A model generated the notes under the pieces. The model searched no databases. It saw only the letters and a program-made list of their open reading frames with translations, and was not told where the DNA came from. From NCBI RefSeq assembly GCF_000380485.1, contig NZ_AQYG01000044.1, positions 62,001 to 126,000 of the forward strand: DNA of 64,000 nt, read 5' to 3'. Position numbers and translations under genes: made by a program. Position 1 is the first letter of the stretch, and every line of letters begins with the position of its first letter. Positions 46,850 to 55,372 of this stretch are shown piece after piece. This DNA comes from Jongsikchunia kroppenstedtii DSM 45133. GTDB lineage: Bacteria; Actinomycetota; Actinomycetes; Mycobacteriales; Mycobacteriaceae.

Positions 46850-48259
46850 ATGGTCGCCGATGATGCCTCTCCCGACAATGTCTTCGATGTGATCGTCATC
46901 GGCGGTGGACCCGCCGGCGAGAACGCCGCGCAGTATGCGATCGCCGGGTCGGCGCGCACCGCCGCGATCGTCGAGCACGAACTCCTCGGCGGCGAATGCT
47001 CGTATTGGGCGTGTATGCCGAGCAAGGCGCTGCTGCGGCCGATCGAGGTCGCTCACACCGCGCGGAACTTGTCCGGAATCGTGAAACCCGTGGCGATCGA
47101 CGCGGCGGAGCTATTGCGACGCCGCGACTCGTGGGCGGCGCACTACTCGGATGCGGGCCAGGTGCGGTGGGCGGAGAAGGCCGGGATCTCGGTGATCCGC
47201 GGGCGTGGAACGGTGTCCGGCGAACGTCAGGTCCGGGTTGCCGGGTCGGACGGGGAGCGGATGCTGGTCGCGCGGGAGGCCGTGGTGATCGCCACCGGTA
47301 CGACGGCGGCCGTGCCGGCCGCGTTGGCCGATCTGCAGCCGTGGACCTCGCGGGATGCGACGGCCGTCAAGGAGGTCCCGGAGTCGTTGGTGATCGTCGG
47401 CGGTGGCGTCGTCGCCTGCGAGGCCGCCACCTGGATGGCCGGATTGGGCTGTGCCGTCACGATGGTGGTGCGCGGCACGGTGCTGTCGAATTTCGATCCG
47501 GAGGTCGGCGAGCGGGTGACGGCGGGGCTGCGCGCGGCCGGCGTCGATGTCCGCACCGGGGCCACGGTCGCCGCGAGCCGGCGCGACCCGGTCGGCGCAA
47601 CCGAGGTCGGCAGGCCCCGCGGGACGCCAGTCGCTATGGAGGTGGACGGCGAAACCATCACGGCCGCAGAGATTCTCGTCGCCACCGGCCGGCGACCGGC
47701 GGTGAACGATCTGGGCCTGGAGACGGTCGGTGTCGACGATCCGCACGAACTGTCCGGCGTCGACTGGCTGTACGCGGTCGGCGACGCGTCGTTCGGTCCG
47801 GAGCTCACTCATTGGGGCAAGTATCAGGCCAGGCTGGTCGGCGACGAGATCGCCGCCCGGGCCGAGGGACGCGCAGGGCCGTCCGCTCCGCGCGACGTGC
47901 CGGTGCCGCAGGTGATCTTCACCGATCCGGAGGTCGCGGCCGTCGGGCTCACGGCCGACCAGGCGCGGGAGCGGGGCATCGGAACCACGGTCGTGGAGGT
48001 CGAGTTCTCCTCGGTGGCCGGGGCGATGCTGCTGCGCGACGACGCCGCGGGCTTTGCCCGGCTGGTGATCGACACGGCCCGAAACACGGTGCTGGGTGCG
48101 ACCTTCGTCGGCCCGTCGGTCGGGGAGTTGATCCATTCGGCGACCGTCGCCATCGTCGGCCGGGTGCCGATCGACGTGCTCTGGCATGCGGTGCCGTCCT
48201 ATCCGACGGCCGCCGAGGTGTGGCTGCGGCTGCTGGAGAAGCTGCGCGGGATCGGTTGA
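46850..48259 (+). CDS. Pyridine nucleotide-disulfide oxidoreductase (lpd/merA-like)
   Basis: 469 residues, ATG at 46850. FAD-binding GGGPAGENAAQYA (GxGxxG at 20-25), redox-active pair CSYWAC in GGECSYWACMPSKALLRP, NAD-binding VIVGGGVVACEAATWMAGLG, FAD site YAVGDASF, and a C-terminal His/Glu pair in HAVPSYPTAAEVW, in the usual order. The CxxxxC motif is normal in spacing but its filling (SYWA instead of the LNVG/VNVG types) is atypical, so it is not a standard lipoamide dehydrogenase or mercuric reductase. Confidence 0.87.
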   Translation: MVADDASPDNVFDVIVIGGGPAGENAAQYAIAGSARTAAIVEHELLGGECSYWACMPSKALLRPIEVAHTARNLSGIVKPVAIDAAELLRRRDSWAAHYSDAGQVRWAEKAGISVIRGRGTVSGERQVRVAGSDGERMLVAREAVVIATGTTAAVPAALADLQPWTSRDATAVKEVPESLVIVGGGVVACEAATWMAGLGCAVTMVVRGTVLSNFDPEVGERVTAGLRAAGVDVRTGATVAASRRDPVGATEVGRPRGTPVAMEVDGETITAAEILVATGRRPAVNDLGLETVGVDDPHELSGVDWLYAVGDASFGPELTHWGKYQARLVGDEIAARAEGRAGPSAPRDVPVPQVIFTDPEVAAVGLTADQARERGIGTTVVEVEFSSVAGAMLLRDDAAGFARLVIDTARNTVLGATFVGPSVGELIHSATVAIVGRVPIDVLWHAVPSYPTAAEVWLRLLEKLRGIG

Positions 48260-48262
48260 GGC

Positions 48263-49945
48263 TCAGCCGAAGAGGATCTCCTCGCGGAATTCCGCGGATA
48301 CCGTGCCGTCGTTCTCGGCGCGGCGCAGCTCGACCCGGCGGATCTTCCCGCTGATCGTCTTGGGCAGCTCCGCGAACTGCAGCCGGCGCACCCGCTTGTA
48401 GCCGGCCAGGTGGTCGCGGCCGTACTGCAGGATCTCCCGCGCGGTCTCGGCGTCCGGTGAGAAGCCCTCGGCCAGAACGACATACGCCTTCGGTACCGAT
48501 AGTCGCAGCTCGTCCGGCGCCGGCACCACCGCGGCCTCGGCGACGGCCGGATGCTCCAGCAGTACCGATTCCAGCTCGAACGGCGAGATCCGGTAGTCGC
48601 TCGACTTGAAGACGTCATCGGTGCGCCCGACGTAGGTGATGTAGCCGTCCGCATCGCGGGATCCGACATCGCCGGTGTGGTAGTAGCCGCCAGCCATCGC
48701 GGACGCGGTGCGCTCGGCGTCGCCGTGATAGCCGACCATCAACCCGAGCGGCCGTTTCGACAGGTCGATGCAGATCTCGCCCTCGTCGACTCCGGCCTCG
48801 CCGCTCGCGGGGTCGACCAGCTCGATCGCGTAGCCGGGGCATGGCCGGCCCATCGATCCGTCCTTGATCGGCTGCCCCGGCGTGTTGGCGATCTGCACCG
48901 TGGTCTCGGTCTGGCCGAATCCGTCGCGGATCGTGACGCCCCACGCGTCGCGCACCCGATTGATCACCTCCGGGTTCAGCGGCTCGCCGGCGCCGACGAC
49001 CACCCGCGGCGGCATGGTCAGCGCGTCGAGGTCGGCCTGAATCAGCATGCGCCACACCGTCGGTGGGGCGCAGAAGCTGGTGACGCCGCACCGCTGCATC
49101 TGCGCCATCAGGGCCGCTGCGTCGAAGCGCTGATAGTTGTAGATGAAGACGCAGGCCTCGGCGATCCACGGCGCGAACACGTTCGACCAGGCATGTTTGG
49201 CCCAGCCGGGCGAGGACACGTTGAGGTGTACGTCGCCGGGGCGCAGGCCGATCCAGTACATCGTCGATAGGTGCCCGACCGGGTACGAGGCGTGCGTGTG
49301 CTCCACCAGCTTGGGCTTCGACGTGGTGCCGGAGGTGAAGTAGAGCAGCAGGGTGTCGTCGGCGCGCGTGGTGTGGCTCGGCGTGAAATCGGCTGCAGAT
49401 TCTTGGGATTCGGCATAGTCGGTCCAGCCGTCGGGGGCGCCCGGTCCAACCGCGATCCGGTCCAGCTCGGTAGTCGTCGCGGCATCCACGCGGGCGGCCA
49501 GCTCGCCGCGGACGATGATGTGCCGGGCGCCGCCGCGATCGATGCGATCGGCGATGTCGGCCTCGGCCAGCAGCGTGGTCGCGGGGATCACCACCGCGCC
49601 CAGCTTCATCGCGGCGAGCATCACCTCCCACAGCTCCACCTGGTTCGCCAGCATCAGGACGATCCGGTCGCCCGGCCCGACGCCGCGGTCGCGCAGCCAG
49701 TTGGCCGTCCGGTTGGAGCGCGTCCGCAGGTCGGCGAAGCTGTGGATCTCCTCGGTGCCGTCCTCTTCGACGATCCACAGCGCCGGTTTGTCGTTTCCGT
49801 CCGCTATGACGTCGAACCAGTCCAGTGCCCAGTTCCATTCGTCCAGCTCCGGCCACTCGAATGCCGCGCGGGCGGTCTCATAGTCGGTTGCGTGTTGCAG
49901 CAACAGGTCTCGAGCGGTTCGGAATCGCTGGGTCGCAGTGGTCAC
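48263..49945 (-). CDS. Acyl-CoA synthetase (AcsA/AMP-binding)
   Basis: 560 residues from the GTG at 49945, with AGAGGAGG 5 bases upstream. Motifs LLLYFTSGTTSKPKL, YYHTGDVGSRDADGYITYVG, RTDDVFKSSDYRISPFELE and the catalytic Lys in LPKTISGKIRRVEL. The C-terminal domain is complete. Resembles medium-chain/acetyl-type synthetases; the substrate may feed or derive from the divergent valine-degrading operon (propionate, isobutyrate). Between the starts lies an inverted repeat. Confidence 0.9.
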   Translation of the reverse strand: MTTATQRFRTARDLLLQHATDYETARAAFEWPELDEWNWALDWFDVIADGNDKPALWIVEEDGTEEIHSFADLRTRSNRTANWLRDRGVGPGDRIVLMLANQVELWEVMLAAMKLGAVVIPATTLLAEADIADRIDRGGARHIIVRGELAARVDAATTTELDRIAVGPGAPDGWTDYAESQESAADFTPSHTTRADDTLLLYFTSGTTSKPKLVEHTHASYPVGHLSTMYWIGLRPGDVHLNVSSPGWAKHAWSNVFAPWIAEACVFIYNYQRFDAAALMAQMQRCGVTSFCAPPTVWRMLIQADLDALTMPPRVVVGAGEPLNPEVINRVRDAWGVTIRDGFGQTETTVQIANTPGQPIKDGSMGRPCPGYAIELVDPASGEAGVDEGEICIDLSKRPLGLMVGYHGDAERTASAMAGGYYHTGDVGSRDADGYITYVGRTDDVFKSSDYRISPFELESVLLEHPAVAEAAVVPAPDELRLSVPKAYVVLAEGFSPDAETAREILQYGRDHLAGYKRVRRLQFAELPKTISGKIRRVELRRAENDGTVSAEFREEILFG

Positions 49946-49960
49946 GGGGCCTCCTCTGGA

Positions 49961-49984
49961 CTTACTAGGATATCCAAGTATATC
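49961..49984. promoter_or_regulatory. Candidate divergent operator, synthetase/mmsA
   Basis: GATAT (49969-49973) and ATATC (49980-49984) form an inverted repeat around CCAAGT, and the GGATATCC palindrome lies inside at 49968-49975. It is placed 16-24 bases upstream of the synthetase start and 62 upstream of mmsA, so one repressor could silence both. The TetR encoded at 53833 is a possible binder, but its own site looks different. Confidence 0.4.
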
Positions 49985-50045
49985 GTGATGGGTGTCCCTG
50001 CAGAAGGGGTTCGTGCAGCCAGTGCGTTTTCGACGAAGGTGGGTC

Positions 50046-51572
50046 ATGGCAGCGATCAGGCAGATTCAGCATTATCTCGGCGGCCGACGCGCCGACGGCA
50101 CCAGCGGTCGCAGCGTCGAGGTGATGAATCCGAGTACGGGCGCGGTGCAGGCGCAGGTCCCGATGGCATCGACCGCCGAGGTCGACGCGGCGGTGGCTAC
50201 GGCGGCGGTCGCCCAACGAGAGTGGGCGGCGTGGAATCCGCAGCGGCGCGCGCGGGTGATGATGCGATTCGTCGACCTGGTCAACGCCAACATGGACGAG
50301 TTGGCTGAGCTGTTGTCGATCGAGCACGGCAAGACGATCGCCGATGCGCGCGGTGACGTGCAGCGCGGTATCGAGGTCATCGAGTTCTCGATCGGCATTC
50401 CGCATCTGCTCAAGGGCGAGTTCACCGAGGACGCCGGGGCCGGCATCGACGTGCACTCGGTGCGCCAGCCGCTCGGCGTGGTCGCGGGCATCACGCCGTT
50501 CAACTTCCCGGCGATGATTCCGCTGTGGAAGGCGGGTCCCGCGCTGGCGTGCGGCAACGCCTTCATCCTCAAGCCCAGCGAACGCGACCCGTCGGTGCCG
50601 GTGCGGCTCGCTGAGCTGTTCACCGAGGCGGGGCTGCCGGACGGGGTCTTCCAGGTGGTTCACGGCGACAAGGAGGCCGTGGATGCGTTGCTGCACAACA
50701 GGACGGTGCAGGCCGTGGGATTCGTCGGCAGCTCGGACATCGCGCAGTACATCTACGAGACGGCGGCCGCTAACGGTAAGCGGGCGCAGTGCTTCGGCGG
50801 CGCCAAGAACCACATGATCATCCTCCCGGACGCCGACCTGGATCAGGCTGTCGATGCCCTGGTGGGTGCGGGATACGGCAGCGCCGGCGAGCGCTGCATG
50901 GCGATCTCGGTCGCGGTCCCGGTCGGGGAGCAGACGGCGCAGCGCCTGCGCGCCAAGCTGATCGACAAGGTCAATGCGCTGCGGGTGGGTCACAGCCACG
51001 ATCCGAAGGCCGACTACGGACCGCTGGTCACCGCAGCCGCCAAGGACCGGACCATCGACTACATCGGCCAGGGCGTGGCCGCGGGCGCCGAGCTGGTGAT
51101 TGACGGCCGCGAGCGCGCCAGCGACGACCTGACCTTCGGCGATGAGAATCTGGAGGGCGGATACTTCGTCGGCCCAACGCTTTTCGATCGGGTCACCACG
51201 GACATGTCGATCTACACTGACGAGATCTTCGGTCCGGTGCTGTGCATCGTGCGTGCCCACGATTACGAGGAAGCGCTGGCGCTGCCAAGCGAGCACGAGT
51301 ACGGCAACGGTGTCGCGATCTTCACCCGGGACGGCGACGCCGCCCGCGACTTCTGCGCGCGGGTGCAGGTCGGCATGGTCGGCGTGAATGTGCCGATCCC
51401 GGTTCCGGTGGCGTACCACACCTTCGGCGGCTGGAAGCGGTCCGGATTCGGTGATCTCAACCAGCACGGACCGGCCTCGATCCAGTTCTACACCAAGGTC
51501 AAGACCATCACCTCGCGCTGGCCGTCGGGCATCAAGGACGGCGCCGAGTTCGTGATCCCGACTATGGACTGA
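50046..51572 (+). CDS. mmsA: Methylmalonate-semialdehyde dehydrogenase
   Basis: 508 residues from the ATG at 50046 (MAAIRQIQHYLGG). ALDH superfamily: PFNFPAMIPLWKAGPALACGNAFILKPSE, catalytic Cys in GYGSAGERCMAISVAV and Asn in PFNFP. GERCMA with this spacing, CoA-dependent type, and EIFGPVLCIVR. Converts (methyl)malonate semialdehyde to propionyl- or acetyl-CoA in valine catabolism and in other pathways. First gene of mmsA-fadE9-mmsB, the order known from mycobacteria. Confidence 0.95.
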   Translation: MAAIRQIQHYLGGRRADGTSGRSVEVMNPSTGAVQAQVPMASTAEVDAAVATAAVAQREWAAWNPQRRARVMMRFVDLVNANMDELAELLSIEHGKTIADARGDVQRGIEVIEFSIGIPHLLKGEFTEDAGAGIDVHSVRQPLGVVAGITPFNFPAMIPLWKAGPALACGNAFILKPSERDPSVPVRLAELFTEAGLPDGVFQVVHGDKEAVDALLHNRTVQAVGFVGSSDIAQYIYETAAANGKRAQCFGGAKNHMIILPDADLDQAVDALVGAGYGSAGERCMAISVAVPVGEQTAQRLRAKLIDKVNALRVGHSHDPKADYGPLVTAAAKDRTIDYIGQGVAAGAELVIDGRERASDDLTFGDENLEGGYFVGPTLFDRVTTDMSIYTDEIFGPVLCIVRAHDYEEALALPSEHEYGNGVAIFTRDGDAARDFCARVQVGMVGVNVPIPVPVAYHTFGGWKRSGFGDLNQHGPASIQFYTKVKTITSRWPSGIKDGAEFVIPTMD

Positions 51573-51581
51573 GGTCTTCCA

Positions 51582-52733
51582 GTGTTCGAACTCTCCGCCG
51601 ACGAGCAGATCATCGTCGATACCGCAGCCGACTTCGCGCGCAAGCGCCTGGCGCCGAACTCCCTCGACTGGGAGGAGCGTCGGCACTTTCCGGTCGACGA
51701 GATGCGCGAGGCCGCCGCGCTCGGCATGGCCGCGATCTATACCCGGGAGGACGTGGGCGGCAGCGGGCTGCGCCGCCTCGACGGGGTGCGGATCTTCGCC
51801 GAGCTCGCCAAGGGCGACCCGGTCACCGCGGCGTTTCTGTCCATCCACAACATGTGCACCTGGATGATCGACAGTTACGGCACCGACGAGCAGCGCAAGG
51901 AGTGGGTGCCGCAGCTGGTCGGGATGGACAAGGTCGCCAGCTACTGCCTGACCGAGCCGGCGGCCGGGTCGGACGCGGCGGCGCTGGCCACCAAGGCTGT
52001 TCGCGATGGCGACGAGTATGTGCTGGGCGGCGTCAAGCAGTTCATTTCCGGTGGCGGCGCGTCCGACGTCTACGTGGTGATGGCCCGCACCGGCGTCGAC
52101 GGTCCGAAGGGCATCTCGGCCTTCATCGTCGAAAAGGGAACGCCGGGACTGTCTTTCGGAGCTCCGGAGAAGAAGATGGGCTGGCACAACCAGCCGACCG
52201 CGCAGGTGATCTTCGAGGATGTTCGGGTACCCGCCGACAACATGCTCGGCGGGCCCGAGGGCGAGGGGATCGGGTTCCGGGTCGCGATGAACGGTCTCAA
52301 CGGTGGCCGGCTCAACATCGCGGCCTGCTCCCTGGGCGGGGCGCAGTTCGCGTACGAGGCGGCGCGGTCATATGTGAATCACCGGGAGGCATTCGGGCAC
52401 AAGCTGATCGACGAGCCGACCATTCGCTTCGCCCTCGCCGACATGGCGACAGGCCTGGAGACGTCGAAGCTGATGCTGTGGCGGGCGGCGGCGGCGCTTG
52501 ACGCCGACCACCCCGACAAGGTCGAGCTGTGCGCGATGGCGAAGCGGTACGTCACCGATACCTGCTTCGAGGTCGCCGACAAGGCGCTGCAGCTGCACGG
52601 CGGCTACGGCTATCTGACGGAGTTCGGTGTCGAGAAGATTGTGCGAGATCTTCGCGTCAACCGGATTCTTGAGGGCGCCAACGAGATAATGCGAATGGTG
52701 GTGGGCCGCGCAGAGGCGGCCAAGGCCACCTGA
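51582..52733 (+). CDS. fadE9: Isobutyryl-CoA-type acyl-CoA dehydrogenase
   Basis: 383 residues, GTG at 51582, 9 bases after the mmsA stop. LTEPAAGSDAAAL and QFISGGGASDVYVVMAR for FAD and substrate, and the C-terminal block LQLHGGYGYLTEFGVEKIVRDLRVNRILEGANEIMRM with the catalytic Glu in ILEGAN. This ending matches isobutyryl-CoA and short/branched-chain dehydrogenases. Between mmsA and mmsB in the valine operon, so it probably oxidises isobutyryl-CoA to methacrylyl-CoA. Confidence 0.92.
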   Translation: MFELSADEQIIVDTAADFARKRLAPNSLDWEERRHFPVDEMREAAALGMAAIYTREDVGGSGLRRLDGVRIFAELAKGDPVTAAFLSIHNMCTWMIDSYGTDEQRKEWVPQLVGMDKVASYCLTEPAAGSDAAALATKAVRDGDEYVLGGVKQFISGGGASDVYVVMARTGVDGPKGISAFIVEKGTPGLSFGAPEKKMGWHNQPTAQVIFEDVRVPADNMLGGPEGEGIGFRVAMNGLNGGRLNIAACSLGGAQFAYEAARSYVNHREAFGHKLIDEPTIRFALADMATGLETSKLMLWRAAAALDADHPDKVELCAMAKRYVTDTCFEVADKALQLHGGYGYLTEFGVEKIVRDLRVNRILEGANEIMRMVVGRAEAAKAT

Positions 52734-52779
52734 TACCGAACTCAGTGACGACGAACGCAGCACGGCAGGAGCATCTCCG

Positions 52780-53649
52780 ATGAGCACGATCGCATTTTTC
52801 GGGCTGGGCCACATGGGTGGACCGATGGCGAAGAATCTGGTGGCCGCCGGGCACACGGTGCGCGGCTACGACCCGGTGCCCGAGGCGGTCGCCGCGGCAC
52901 AGGCCAACGGGGTCACCACCTTCGGCACGGGAGCGGAGGCGGTCGCGGAGGCCGACGTCGTCGTCACCATGCTGCCGAACGGCGCCCTGGTGAAGCAGGT
53001 CTACGCCGAGCTGCTGCCGGCCGCGCCGAAGGGCTCGCTGTTCATCGACAGCTCGACCATCTCCGTGGACGACGCACGGGAAGCGCACGCGATGGCCGCC
53101 GAGCACGGTCACCAGCAGATCGATGCGCCGGTCTCGGGGGGTGTCAAGGGTGCCGACGCCGGGACGCTGGCCTTCATGGTCGGCGGATCCGACGAGGAGT
53201 TCGCGGCCGCCGGCCCGGTCCTGGAACCGATGGCGGGCAAGGTGATTCATTGCGGTGATGCCGGCGCGGGCCAGGCCGCCAAGATCTGCAACAACATGGT
53301 GCTGGCGGTCCAGCAGATCGTCGCGGGCGAGGCGTTCGTCCTCGCCGACAAGCTGGGACTGTCGGCCCAGGCGCTGTTCGACGTCATCACCGGCGCCACC
53401 GGCAATTGCTGGGCGATCCACACCAACTGTCCGGTACCCGGCCCGGTCCCCACCTCGCCGGCCAACAACGACTTCACGCCCGGCTTCGCCACCGCGCTGA
53501 TGAACAAGGATCTCGGGCTGGCCATGGATGCGATCGAGTCCACCGGCGCCACCGCCGAATTGGGCCGCCACGCCGCCGCGCTATACGCGGAGTTCGCGAA
53601 GGATCACTCCGACAAGGACTTCAGCGCGATCATCCAGACTCTGCGCTGA
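52780..53649 (+). CDS. mmsB: 3-hydroxyisobutyrate dehydrogenase
   Basis: 289 residues, ATG at 52780. NAD site FFGLGHMGGPMAKNLVAAGHTV, substrate strand FIDSSTISVDDAR, DAPVSGGVKGADAGTLAFMVGG and the catalytic Lys in GAGQAAKICNNMVLAVQQ. C-terminal DFTPGFATALMNKDLGLAMDA. Oxidises 3-hydroxyisobutyrate to methylmalonate semialdehyde, the substrate of MmsA. Last gene of the operon, followed by a foldable element. Confidence 0.95.
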   Translation: MSTIAFFGLGHMGGPMAKNLVAAGHTVRGYDPVPEAVAAAQANGVTTFGTGAEAVAEADVVVTMLPNGALVKQVYAELLPAAPKGSLFIDSSTISVDDAREAHAMAAEHGHQQIDAPVSGGVKGADAGTLAFMVGGSDEEFAAAGPVLEPMAGKVIHCGDAGAGQAAKICNNMVLAVQQIVAGEAFVLADKLGLSAQALFDVITGATGNCWAIHTNCPVPGPVPTSPANNDFTPGFATALMNKDLGLAMDAIESTGATAELGRHAAALYAEFAKDHSDKDFSAIIQTLR

Positions 53650-53658
53650 GGCCTGGGC

Positions 53659-53735
53659 GCCCTGAAATCCTGACTGCTCAGCAGTCTTAACCCGTATGCG
53701 GGCTTCAGTGCGCGCTGTGGTCAGGGTTTCAGGGC
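53659..53735. repeat. 77-base cloverleaf-like element after mmsB
   Basis: A 16-bp outer stem (53659-53674 with 53720-53735; one T-G pair, perfect as RNA) encloses 45 bases. Inside are CCCG-TATG-CGGG (53691-53702) and a possible CAG...CTG hairpin near 53706-53717. GACTGC-TCA-GCAGTC (53672-53686) competes with the outer stem. It starts 9 bases after the mmsB stop. It could be a terminator, a MITE-like repeat or a structured RNA; it does not fold as a tRNA. Confidence 0.55.
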
Positions 53736-53811
53736 AACGTTCAGACCGCTGCCGTCAGCGGCAGCTGCGCGAGCCGGAGAATGACCAGGTTCACTGCCGC
53801 GCTGGCGTTGT

Positions 53812-53823
53812 ATAACGCGTTAT
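53812..53823. promoter_or_regulatory. Operator candidate for TetR gene
   Basis: A perfect 12-base palindrome ATAACGCGTTAT that overlaps the -10-like TATGCT (53821-53826) and ends 9 bases before the GTG at 53833. Ideal position for autorepression of the leaderless TetR gene. Confidence 0.65.
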
Positions 53824-53832
53824 GCTCGCCGC

Positions 53833-54390
53833 GTGAACGAGGAAGCGCTAGCCCGTCGGGATGCCATCGCCGCGACCGCGCGGGAGATGGCCTCTACGGG
53901 CGGGTACAGGGGGGTGACGATCCGTGAGGTCGCGGACCGGTCCGGCACCACGCCGGTGACCGTGTACCGCTACTTCGGATCCAAAGACGGTCTGCTGCAG
54001 CACCTGATGATGGAGTGGGCGGCGCAGACAGTCGACCGGCTGCGACGGGTCGGGAAGGCGCGGTCGGGTCCGGCGGCCGAACGGGTCGGGCTCGGATTCG
54101 CCGACGTGATCAGCTGGGCCGCAGACGAGATGCGGCTGCTGGAGGCCGGCATCACCGCGTTGTTCTCGCCGAGCGCCGAGGCCGGCGGCGGCGTGGCGGC
54201 GTACAAGCCGCTCTTCGTCGAGCTCGTGCGCGCCTGTCTGGCCGACGAGCAGTGGACCGATGACGACGGCGCCGCGCTGGTCATCGGCCACGTGTTCATC
54301 GCCTGTCTGCTCGACCTGACCGCCGGCAGTCGAAACCTCGACGAGGTGGTGGGCAACATGCAGACGGCGGCTCGCCTGCTCTGGCAGTGA
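53833..54390 (+). CDS. TetR-family regulator
   Basis: 185 residues, GTG at 53833, leaderless (TATGCT 6 bases upstream). Helix-turn-helix AREMASTGGYRGVTIREVADRSGTTPVTVYRYFGSKDGL, the standard YRYFGSKD recognition-helix end. The C-terminal domain is typical in length. Downstream of and on the same strand as the mms operon, but separated from it by 183 bases with the cloverleaf-like element and its own promoter. Regulation of valine catabolism is possible but not shown; it converges with the MarR-type gene. Confidence 0.88.
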   Translation: MNEEALARRDAIAATAREMASTGGYRGVTIREVADRSGTTPVTVYRYFGSKDGLLQHLMMEWAAQTVDRLRRVGKARSGPAAERVGLGFADVISWAADEMRLLEAGITALFSPSAEAGGGVAAYKPLFVELVRACLADEQWTDDDGAALVIGHVFIACLLDLTAGSRNLDEVVGNMQTAARLLWQ

Positions 54391-54408
54391 TCGCCGGTCG
54401 GGCCGGAT

Positions 54409-54912
54409 TCAGATATCGCCGACCGATCGGCGCAACGCGTTGATCGAATCCACCAGCTGCTCCGACTGTTTCGTGGTCATGCCGATGGTCGCGAATACCT
54501 CGTCGTTGAGCGCGACCGTCGCTTCCTCGACGGTCGATCGGCCGATCGGGGTGATCTCGACCAGCGTGGTCCGCCCATCCGTCGGATGCGGCAGTCGCCG
54601 GACCAGCCCGGCCTCCTCGAGCCGGCGGATGGCGTGGGTGACCGAGGTGACATGCACCTGCAGGCGGTTGCTGGCCCTGGTGATCGGCAGCGACCCGCGT
54701 CGGGAGAACGCCAGCAGTCGCAGCAGCTCGAAACGCGAGAAGCTGAGTTCCCATGGGCGCAAGGCGGATTCGACCTTCGCCAACAAGATCTGATGCGCCC
54801 GCATCACCGAGGTCACGGTGACCATGCCGGACGCGACGTCACCCCAACCCGCGGCGGTCCAGTTCTCGCGGGCCTGGGCGATCGGGTCGGGCCGGGATGG
54901 CTGTTCGGGCAT
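54409..54912 (-). CDS. MarR-family regulator
   Basis: 167 residues, ATG at 54912. Winged helix: LSFSRFELLRLLAFSRRGSLPITRASNRLQVHVTSVTHAIRRLEEAGLVRRLPHPTDGRTTLVEIT, with the DGR wing motif typical of MarR. Divergent from the 2Fe-2S ferredoxin gene at 55011; the 98-base gap contains the palindrome GACACgataatGTGTC, a likely binding site. Confidence 0.9.
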   Translation of the reverse strand: MPEQPSRPDPIAQARENWTAAGWGDVASGMVTVTSVMRAHQILLAKVESALRPWELSFSRFELLRLLAFSRRGSLPITRASNRLQVHVTSVTHAIRRLEEAGLVRRLPHPTDGRTTLVEITPIGRSTVEEATVALNDEVFATIGMTTKQSEQLVDSINALRRSVGDI

Positions 54913-54971
54913 GGCTCATTCTTACCGTGTGGGCCGCGGGTCAGGGCGGCATTGCTAGCCTGTGGAACATC

Positions 54972-54987
54972 GACACGATAATGTGTC
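54972..54987. promoter_or_regulatory. MarR operator candidate and ferredoxin -10
   Basis: GACAC (54972-54976) and GTGTC (54983-54987) flank GATAAT, itself a good -10 for the ferredoxin on the plus strand. A repressor bound here would cover the promoter. MarR proteins generally bind 16-20-bp palindromes of this kind. Confidence 0.6.
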
Positions 54988-55010
54988 AACACCTGGAGTG
55001 AGGTGACGAG

Positions 55011-55358
55011 ATGGGGTTGTTCGCTGGACGTCGGCGTGCGGCTCCCGCGCGGCCGTCCACCGGTAGTGCTCCGGTCGCCGACCCGACCCGGTCGTTCAGC
55101 GTGCGGTTGGAGTCCGATGGCCGCACATTCGTCGTGCCGCCGGGCCGGTCGATCCTGCAGGTGCTCACCGATGCCGGCGTCGAGGTCGATTCGTTCTGCC
55201 GCAACGGGATCTGCGGAACCTGCGAACAGAATCTGGTGAGCGGCGAACCCGAGCATCGCGACTCGTTCCTCACCGCGGACGAACGGGCCGCCGGGCAACG
55301 CATCATGATCTGCGTGTCCCGGGCGCGACCGGGAGAGACCCTCGTCCTGGATCTGTAG
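55011..55358 (+). CDS. 2Fe-2S ferredoxin
   Basis: 115 residues, ATG at 55011, GGAGTGAGG upstream. Plant-type [2Fe-2S] pattern: FCRNGICGTCEQNLVSG supplies three Cys (CxxxxCxxC) and the fourth is in MICVSRARPGET. An N-terminal 30-residue extension (FAGRRRAAPARPSTGS) precedes a ferredoxin fold resembling the C-terminal domain of Rieske/vanillate demethylase-type reductases (EHRDSFLTADERA region). No reductase or oxygenase gene is adjacent. Under control of the divergent MarR (inference). Confidence 0.9.
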   Translation: MGLFAGRRRAAPARPSTGSAPVADPTRSFSVRLESDGRTFVVPPGRSILQVLTDAGVEVDSFCRNGICGTCEQNLVSGEPEHRDSFLTADERAAGQRIMICVSRARPGETLVLDL

Positions 55359-55372
55359 ACGCCGGATATCGG

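Noticed and set aside
53659-53735. tRNA gene
   Set aside because: The length (77) and branched shape are tempting, but the closing stem is 16 bp and there is no TTC arm, anticodon loop or CCA-end pattern.
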